Program-made: the position numbers and the translations under genes | Origin: Bacteroidaceae bacterium | GTDB taxonomy: Bacteria > Bacteroidota > Bacteroidia > Bacteroidales > Bacteroidaceae | Assembly (NCBI GenBank): GCA_902362375.1 | Contig: CABIVS010000004.1 | Coordinates: 487,304-551,303, forward strand | Length of the DNA: 64,000 bases | Direction: 5' to 3' | Shown: piece by piece, positions 57,840-64,000 of the stretch | Numbering within the stretch: the first letter of the stretch is position 1 | How the letters are laid out: each line of letters opens with the position of its first letter | The notes under the pieces: generated by a model | Databases searched by the model: none | Seen by the model: the letters and a program-made list of their open reading frames with translations, nothing else | What the model was told of the DNA's origin: nothing

Positions 57840-60232
57840 AAGTGTCTCATTTCATTTTCCTGTCTTATGTTCCTCTTCATGTTTTCCGCACAAGCAATCA
57901 GCCTTTCAGCGGCTTCCCCTATTTCACGGATGCATTTTATCCGTTCTTCCGTCCAGAGTTTCGGTTCAGACAGTATGATGGCGCGTAGTTTCTCTGCCGG
58001 ATAGTCAAGGCGGACGCTTGTCCATAGAGGAAGATTCTTGTGCAGGATCTCCCGGACCGCCAGCCGGTCATTCTTTTCCAGCGCCTTGCGTAGCCGGTCA
58101 AGGTCCTTGCGGCTTTCCGAGATGAAGACATCAAGCATCCCCGCCCTGTCATCCTCTCCCGAGAGGATCAGGGAGAAGTCCGGCCGCCATGCCCTCTGCC
58201 TGTCCCTGCCGACACTCCGGTAGATGACCTCCATCAGTTCCGCCATCCGGAAAGGCTTGCGGACGTATCCGGCAAATCCTCCGGAAAGGTATTCAGCTTC
58301 CGGCTCCACGTCGGCTGTCAGGGCTATGACCGGAATCCTCCTCGCCCTTTCTATGTTGGACGATCGCAGCAGTCCCAGCAGTTCGAACCCGTCCATGTCG
58401 GGCATCCGGATGTCGGTAAGCAGGACATCGTAATCATTTTCCCGGAGTTTATCCACCACTTTCCGGCAGTCGGTACAGCAGTCACATTCGGCCCGGTTAC
58501 GCCTGAACATCTCACGTGTAAGGGAGAGCTGTCTCGGGTCGTCGTCAAGCAGGAGGACACGCAGCCCTTCCATCTGATAACCGGTCGGAAGCGGCGGCTC
58601 CTCTTTCAAGGTACTGCTGTCGGCAAGGGGGAGGGGCAGCAGCACAATGAAACAGCTCCCCTCGTCCGGCCGACTCTCCACCCGGATAAAGCCTCCCATT
58701 TGTGAGACCAGACGGGAGGTGATGGCAAGGCCAAGCCCGAATCCGGAAATGCCGCGGGCATTGTCCAGCCTCTCGAACGCGTCGAATATCCGCTGTTTGT
58801 CTCCTTCATCCATTCCTGTTCCCGTATCCTGTACCCTGATACACAGTTCCCCTTCATGATACGCCGCCTCCAGCCGGATGTATCCTTTTACGGTAAATTT
58901 CAGGGCATTGGAGAGCAGGTTGTTCACAATTTGCTGCAGATGTCCCCTGTCACTGTAGACAACCGCATCCATACCGGAGAAACGGGTCAGCATCCGCAGT
59001 CCCTTCTTTTTGACTAGTGGCGCGTGGTTGTCCGCAATCTCCCTGAACAGGGATTCCAGGCGGAAGATGGAGACGTTCTCCCGGAACTGTCCGGTATCCA
59101 GCAGGTAGAAGTCCATCAGCGTGTCCACCAGCGAGAGCATATAGTCTGACGCATGCCGGATATTTCCGGCATATTCCTCTTGCATAGCCCTTTCCTGTTC
59201 TCCGGGCAGCAACTCCGCCGTCCCCCTGATGATGGCAAGGGGCGAGCGCAAGTCATGGGCGATAGTCAGCATCATGCGTTTTCTGGATTGTATCAGTTCC
59301 CTGTTCTCCTTGTTAGAGATTTCCAGTTGTCGTTGGTAGCGGTTCCGCCGGTTCAACTCCCGATGTATGATGATATAAAGGAAAATAGTCAGCAATGAAA
59401 TAAAGACGGCAAAGGTGGAAACCGTATAAAAAGACCGTTCCCGTGCCAGAAAAAACTGCATGTAACGTTCCTCAAGGCGCCGGTCCGTTTCCGATTCAAA
59501 ATCCCTGATGATACCGTACAATCTGCAGTTTAATGCCATATTGTTATTATACAAACGCTCCATTTGTACCAACAACCTTCCACGCTCTGTCTCCCGCCTG
59601 CCAGCCAGTTCCCTGTTCAGAGAATACAACATACCGGCAGTTGAAATCTGCCGGTCCGTTTCCGCTGGATGCAGCTGTCCCCGTTTTTCCTTCTGTTCCG
59701 AATAAACGGATTTTCTCTTCTCACGTTTGAGGAAGGACCAGAAACTTTTCTTCGGAATTTCCTCTTTTACTCCAACAAACGTTCTGTCATCGCGGGCACA
59801 GGATGCAATCATCGGAATTTTTCGGTTTATGATTTCACCGGCTTCACGAAAACGACTGAACGTATGCATTACCGTGTCAAGCAACTGTTCCTTTCTCGCC
59901 AGAAGCAGGCACAGCGAATCTATACGCACCCGTTGTTCGGATGCATGCACATATTGCTTCAAGGACTGTAATGTGCCGCATACTTCATCTCTCCTTTTCT
60001 GGTAAGTACTCCGATCGTTCTCGTCCCACACACTGACCGTCTCTCCATAAGTAGCAAGATCCAGCAAACCGGCATAGGCTTCTCCGGTCATATGCCAGAA
60101 ATGAAGAAGCTCCTGTTCATCCTGTTGCAAACAGTTTCGCTTCATCTGTTCCTTACGGAAGAGACAAATGGTCAAGACAAGCAGGAATATCAAGAGAATA
60201 TATCCAGAGAATATTTTTAACTTTAAACACAT
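57836..60232 (-). CDS. RteA-like hybrid sensor histidine kinase
   Basis: A 798-residue membrane kinase. A transmembrane helix at 8-26 (FSGYILLIFLLVLTICLF), an extracytoplasmic sensor (about 30-270) and a second helix (about 278-300; TVSTFAVFISLLTIFLYIII). HisKA has LTIAHDLRSPLAI, and the ATPase domain NLLSNALKFT and GFGLGLAI. Then a receiver domain (VLLLDDDPRQLSL, LLTDIRMPDMDGFELL) and a C-terminal HPt-like helix bundle (EILHKNLPLW). It can therefore run a His-Asp-His-Asp relay to the RteB-like regulator, whose gene overlaps its end. Two palindromes lie just upstream of its start. Confidence 0.88.
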   Translation of the reverse strand: MCLKLKIFSGYILLIFLLVLTICLFRKEQMKRNCLQQDEQELLHFWHMTGEAYAGLLDLATYGETVSVWDENDRSTYQKRRDEVCGTLQSLKQYVHASEQRVRIDSLCLLLARKEQLLDTVMHTFSRFREAGEIINRKIPMIASCARDDRTFVGVKEEIPKKSFWSFLKREKRKSVYSEQKEKRGQLHPAETDRQISTAGMLYSLNRELAGRRETERGRLLVQMERLYNNNMALNCRLYGIIRDFESETDRRLEERYMQFFLARERSFYTVSTFAVFISLLTIFLYIIIHRELNRRNRYQRQLEISNKENRELIQSRKRMMLTIAHDLRSPLAIIRGTAELLPGEQERAMQEEYAGNIRHASDYMLSLVDTLMDFYLLDTGQFRENVSIFRLESLFREIADNHAPLVKKKGLRMLTRFSGMDAVVYSDRGHLQQIVNNLLSNALKFTVKGYIRLEAAYHEGELCIRVQDTGTGMDEGDKQRIFDAFERLDNARGISGFGLGLAITSRLVSQMGGFIRVESRPDEGSCFIVLLPLPLADSSTLKEEPPLPTGYQMEGLRVLLLDDDPRQLSLTREMFRRNRAECDCCTDCRKVVDKLRENDYDVLLTDIRMPDMDGFELLGLLRSSNIERARRIPVIALTADVEPEAEYLSGGFAGYVRKPFRMAELMEVIYRSVGRDRQRAWRPDFSLILSGEDDRAGMLDVFISESRKDLDRLRKALEKNDRLAVREILHKNLPLWTSVRLDYPAEKLRAIILSEPKLWTEERIKCIREIGEAAERLIACAENMKRNIRQENEMRHL

Positions 60233-60890
60233 AATAAAGTTACATTTACATCCTTCATACCTACCTGGCTTAAGCCACGAATCCTTTTTATTTTCATCCT
60301 TTTATAAAAGGATAGTGAGATTCCAAAAGAATAATTAATACAATACAACTTTTAAATATTCTTATTTTCTTAATTCATATTGATATATGAGAATGAATCA
60401 TACATATAACAAAATGCATAAAAAGATAAACTCCAAATTATTAATACTTTCTTAAACCAAAACATTTAATAAGAGACTATCCCAAAGGAGTAATATTCGA
60501 CATAGTTTTATTACATCGCCCAAAGTTGTCTCAAGCACTTTCTTCATACTAAACAAAGAAGATTCTTTCAATCAATGTAATCTATAAAAATCATATTCCA
60601 TTTAGACAGCCTCTTTATCAAATATTATAAAACGTATATATTATTTTAATACAGAAATGTCTAACTTTCACTCCATCGGCTTAACCGTCAATACTATTTC
60701 TCCTATTTTCTCGCCTAAAATGTCCGTCTTCAAAATTCCCTTGCTAAATTTTCAACTCTTTTCAAGCAATATATCATAATATTGTGCCTGTTTCATAGAA
60801 ATAACTACAAGCAGGCAAGTTACAAATAATAGGCTCATATATTACGTTATTTAAACGTTATTATATTCGTCTCACTTAATATTATTCTTC
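60233..60890. other. Long A+T-rich non-coding region; possible right end of the element
   Basis: No gene found. Next to the kinase start are two perfect palindromes: TGGCTTAAGCCA (60266-60277) and ATCCTTTTATAAAAGGAT (60296-60313). The rest is low in G+C like the chromosome, so the element boundary may be here. I searched by eye for a copy of the tRNA-Lys 3' end and found none. Confidence 0.5.
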
Positions 60891-62720
60891 TCAATGGATA
60901 TCTACAGTTTGTTCATTTAAACAGTTGCAAATCTGACGATTTATATCCTTCACTTTAGCTTCATCCACTTTAACTATTTTACGGTCGTAAGTAATCAGTC
61001 CGTTTACTTCCCCCTCCACATCCGTAATCTGAGTATAGACAGCAGCAGAGAAACCTTGCTTTATCAATTCGAGCAACCGATTGGCATAATTCCGATATTC
61101 ATTTGTCACCTCTTCCTGAGTATTATACTGTATATATCCCCAGTTTCTGTCGGGCAACCAAAGATGACCTTCTAATGCCATACCGATACCTCCATACTCA
61201 CCAAGTACAGTGGCACGAGTAGGATCATAAAGATAAAGCTCTGGATCCGGATAGTGATGTATATCAAGCATATCACCACACACATAATGATTACCGCCAC
61301 TTGCTGAATTCACCAAACGACTGGGATCGTACTCCTTGGTCCATGCAGCTATCTCCGTAGTCTTGAATTGTCCCCATGCTTCATTGAAAGGCACCCACAC
61401 ACCAATACTCGGATATGAATACAGATAATCGATGATTTCTTTCCACTCCTTACGGTAATTGGCTTCAGAATCAGTGGAACGGATCACTTCCACCCCATTA
61501 AAATAATTATGATCCTGATACTCCGGACTTGGTCCGCCGTTGGGCATATCTTGCCAAACAATCAATCCGAGCCGGTCACAATGTGCATACCAACGTGCAG
61601 GTTCCACTTTGACATGTTTACGCACCATATTATAGCCAAAGTCCTTGATTTTTCTCAAGTCATACTCCAATGCCTCATCCGTAGGCGCTGTATACAACCC
61701 ATCCGGCCACCACCCTTGGTCAAGCGGGCCAAACTGGAAATAGTCTTTGTTGTTGAGTTGCAACCGAGTGAATCCCCGCTTATCTTTGCAAACAGAGAAT
61801 TTTCGGAAGGCCGTATAGCTCTTCACTTTGTCTGCGACTTTACCATCCTTGTAGAGCGTGACTTCCATATCATAAAGCGATGGAGATTCCGGTGACCACA
61901 ATTTGGCATCTTCCGGCATGGGTAATTCTATCGGAAGGCCGCTTAGTGAAGCCCCCACAACTACCGGTTTATTACCTTCCAACAATCGAACTTCCACTTT
62001 ATCCGCAGAAGAACCATTCGTAATCACATCCACTTTCACTGTCCGCTGGTCAATATCCGGAGTAGTTTTCAACTGTACGATGTGCGAAGCTGATACCGGT
62101 TCTAACCACACTGTCTGCCAAATGCCTGTGACAGGAGTATACCATATTGTATGAGGATTTTCCAACTGTTTTCCTCGCGGTTGTTCACCCTGTTGAGTTG
62201 GGTCCCATACTTTCACTACCAATTGATTTTCACCTCTGTTTAGTGCAGAAGTAATATTGAAAGAGAAGGGAGCAAATCCCCCTGTATGTTCGCCAACTTT
62301 AATGCCGTTCACCCAAACATCCGTTTGCCAGTCTACACCTCCGAAATGCAATAGGATTTGTTTTCCACGCCATGAGGAAGGGATATCAAACATACGCTGA
62401 TACCATAACTCCTGCTGATCACCTACCGTTTTGCCCACACCGGACAAGGCTGATTCTACAGCAAAGGGAACTAATATCTCTCCTTGATACTCTTCAGGAG
62501 CCAATTCTCCCCTTTTAGTAATTACATAGTTCCATATACCGTTCAGATTCCTCCATTCCTGACGTTCCATAATAGGCCGAGGATATTCCGGAAGTACGTT
62601 TTCCGGATTTAACCGTTCTCCCCAACCTGTTTTTATTTTATCACCGACAGGTTTCCACTGCGCCAACATAAAATTACAATATACTAACCCTAAAAATAGG
62701 ATCCATAAGCTTTTTCTCAT
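60891..62720 (-). CDS. Glycoside hydrolase family 2 (beta-galactosidase/glucuronidase-like), secreted
   Basis: A 609-residue GH2 enzyme. The signal peptide (MRKSLWILFLGLVYCNFMLAQ) indicates export to the periplasm. A sugar-binding jelly roll (about 50-215; LLHFGGVDWQTDVWVNG), an Ig-like domain (about 220-310) and a TIM barrel (about 315-600) follow. The acid/base Glu is in VPFNEAWGQF, and the nucleophile probably the Glu of VLGEYGGIGM. Other conserved GH2 features are NMVRKHVKVEP and GLIVWQDMP. The substrate cannot be set by eye. It is 33 bp after a closely similar GH2 gene, in one operon. Its stop is TGA. Confidence 0.9.
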   Translation of the reverse strand: MRKSLWILFLGLVYCNFMLAQWKPVGDKIKTGWGERLNPENVLPEYPRPIMERQEWRNLNGIWNYVITKRGELAPEEYQGEILVPFAVESALSGVGKTVGDQQELWYQRMFDIPSSWRGKQILLHFGGVDWQTDVWVNGIKVGEHTGGFAPFSFNITSALNRGENQLVVKVWDPTQQGEQPRGKQLENPHTIWYTPVTGIWQTVWLEPVSASHIVQLKTTPDIDQRTVKVDVITNGSSADKVEVRLLEGNKPVVVGASLSGLPIELPMPEDAKLWSPESPSLYDMEVTLYKDGKVADKVKSYTAFRKFSVCKDKRGFTRLQLNNKDYFQFGPLDQGWWPDGLYTAPTDEALEYDLRKIKDFGYNMVRKHVKVEPARWYAHCDRLGLIVWQDMPNGGPSPEYQDHNYFNGVEVIRSTDSEANYRKEWKEIIDYLYSYPSIGVWVPFNEAWGQFKTTEIAAWTKEYDPSRLVNSASGGNHYVCGDMLDIHHYPDPELYLYDPTRATVLGEYGGIGMALEGHLWLPDRNWGYIQYNTQEEVTNEYRNYANRLLELIKQGFSAAVYTQITDVEGEVNGLITYDRKIVKVDEAKVKDINRQICNCLNEQTVDIH

Positions 62721-62753
62721 AATAAGTGTATTCTAAATATTAACTTTCATTTA

Positions 62754-64000
62754 TTATCTGTCAAGAGAATTACAAATTTCTTGATTAATACTCCTGACTA
62801 TGGATTCATTCACTTTGATTACCTTCCGGTCGTAAGTAATCAGCCCGTTCACTTCCCCTTCCACATCCGTAATCTGAGTATAAACAGCTGCAGAAAATCC
62901 TTTCTTTATCAATTCTAGCAACTGATTGGCATAATTTAGGTATTCATCCGTCACCTCTTCCGGAGTGTCATACTGCACATAGCCCCAGTTCTTGTCAGGC
63001 AACCAAAGATGGTCTTTCAAAGCCAGACCGATCCCCCCGTATTCGCCAAGCACAGTAGGGCGAACAGGATCATACAGATAGAGATTCGGTTCTGGATAAT
63101 GGTGTAAGTCAAGCATGTCACCGCATGCGTAATGATTGCCTCCACTTGCCGGATTCACCAAACGCCCGGGATCGTACTCCTTGGTCCATGCAGCAATCTC
63201 CGTTGTCTTGAACTGTCCCCACGCTTCATTGAAAGGCACCCACACACCAACACTCGGATAGGAATACAGACAATCGATGATTTCCTTCCACTCCTTGCGG
63301 TAATTGGCTTCGGAACCGACGGAACGGGCCACTTCCGTACCGTTGAAATAGTCTCGCATCTGCCATTGTGGACTGGGACCTCCGCTCGGCATGTCCTGCC
63401 ATACAATCAGTCCGATCCTGTCACAATGGGTATACCAACGTGCCGGTTCCACTTTGATGTGCTTACGCACCATATTATAACCGAAGTCCTTTATTTTCTT
63501 CAGGTCATATGCCAAGGCTTCGTCCGTAGGTGCCGTATATAGTCCGTCCGGCCACCACCCCTGGTCAAGCGGACCAAACTGAAAATAATCTTTGTTGTTG
63601 AGTTGCAACCGAGTGAATCCCCACTTATCTTTGCAAACAGAGAATTTTCGGAAGGCCGTATAACTCTTCACTTTATCCACTGCCTTCCCGTCTTTGTACA
63701 ACGTAACCTCCATGTCGTAAAGCGAAGGAGATTCCGGTGACCAAAGCTTTACATCCTCCGGCATCGGCAGCTCTATCGGCAGTCCGCCCAGCGAAGCCCC
63801 TGTAGCTACCGGTTTGTTATCGGCCAATAACCGGACTTCCACCTTATCCGCTGAAGGACCATTCGTAATCACATCTACCTTCACCTTCCGTGCATCAATA
63901 TCCGGAGTTGTTTTCAATTGTGCGATGTGCAAAGCCGATACCGGCTCTAACCACACCGTCTGCCAGATGCCCGTGACGGGTGTGTACCATATCGAATTGG
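62754..64000 (-). CDS. Second GH2 glycoside hydrolase, 5' end outside window
   Basis: The open frame runs to the window edge (SIWYTPVTGIWQTVWLEP at the border), giving about 415 residues from the end of the jelly roll to the C terminus. The internal GTG at 63956 is not the true start. It is nearly collinear and mostly identical with the gene at 60891-62720 through the Ig-like and barrel domains, including VPFNEAWGQF and VLGEYGGIGL. The pair is a recent tandem duplication. Differences gather at the C terminus and in the loop QWQMRDYFNGTEVARS (compared with EYQDHNYFNGVEVIRS), which may change substrate or aglycone preference. Confidence 0.9.
   Translation of the reverse strand, partial: NSIWYTPVTGIWQTVWLEPVSALHIAQLKTTPDIDARKVKVDVITNGPSADKVEVRLLADNKPVATGASLGGLPIELPMPEDVKLWSPESPSLYDMEVTLYKDGKAVDKVKSYTAFRKFSVCKDKWGFTRLQLNNKDYFQFGPLDQGWWPDGLYTAPTDEALAYDLKKIKDFGYNMVRKHIKVEPARWYTHCDRIGLIVWQDMPSGGPSPQWQMRDYFNGTEVARSVGSEANYRKEWKEIIDCLYSYPSVGVWVPFNEAWGQFKTTEIAAWTKEYDPGRLVNPASGGNHYACGDMLDLHHYPEPNLYLYDPVRPTVLGEYGGIGLALKDHLWLPDKNWGYVQYDTPEEVTDEYLNYANQLLELIKKGFSAAVYTQITDVEGEVNGLITYDRKVIKVNESIVRSINQEICNSLDR

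Noticed and set aside
60780..60870. ACGTTATT repeats and GCCTG/CAGGC stem as attR
   Set aside because: Too short, and no match to the tRNA-Lys end or to the 35080-35321 region.

Overview
The window comes from a Bacteroides chromosome, probably B. thetaiotaomicron or a close relative. The evidence is the SusC/SusD-type outer-membrane uptake systems, the Bacteroides -7 promoter box (TAnnTTTG) in front of several genes, and a tdk/AI-2E/tRNA-Lys neighbourhood. Species placement is from memory of gene order; no search was run.

1-19.4 kb: after a partial hflX there is a three-part SusC/SusD switch. One complete susC (14848-17883, + strand) has a promoter, signal peptide and N-terminal domain. Two further susC genes (3187-6165 and 9369-12344, - strand) have no start or signal peptide. 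Their shared sequence begins exactly at a 29-bp segment that also lies inside the complete gene, in the opposite orientation. The core of this segment is a 19-bp inverted repeat. A tyrosine recombinase gene (13211-14398) lies between the sites. This is the layout of a site-specific inversion system (shufflon) that decides which SusC/SusD/lipoprotein set gets the single promoter and export signal. The class is known in Bacteroides.

19.5-29.2 kb: an ECF sigma factor, a FecR-type anti-sigma, an STN-domain SusC, a SusD, a DUF3823 lipoprotein and a Ser-type sulfatase form a ligand-sensing uptake operon. 29.2-35.1 kb: ordinary core genes (marC, a YjjG-like HAD phosphatase, a coiled-coil lipoprotein, rsmI, tdk, an AI-2E family transporter, tRNA-Lys).

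35.1-60.2 kb: a visibly more G+C-rich integrative element next to tRNA-Lys. It has a tyrosine integrase, topoisomerase III, an array of related proteins of unknown function, an M23 peptidase, a CHC2 primase, an adenine methylase, a TraG-type coupling protein, a relaxase and its accessory protein, a candidate oriT, and RteC-, RteB- and RteA-like regulators. No mating-pore genes are seen, so the window holds the DNA-processing and regulatory half of an element, or a mobilizable element.

The most unusual observation is in this element. Eight of its DNA-processing and transfer genes are full length only if one or two in-frame TGA codons are read through, ten TGA codons in all. In the four cases where the family motif is clear, the TGA stands where Trp is expected. 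No TAA, TAG or obvious frameshift interrupts these genes. This could be element-specific TGA-to-Trp recoding or suppression, or a very biased form of decay.

60.9-64 kb: two tandem, closely similar glycoside hydrolase family 2 genes, the second cut by the window end.
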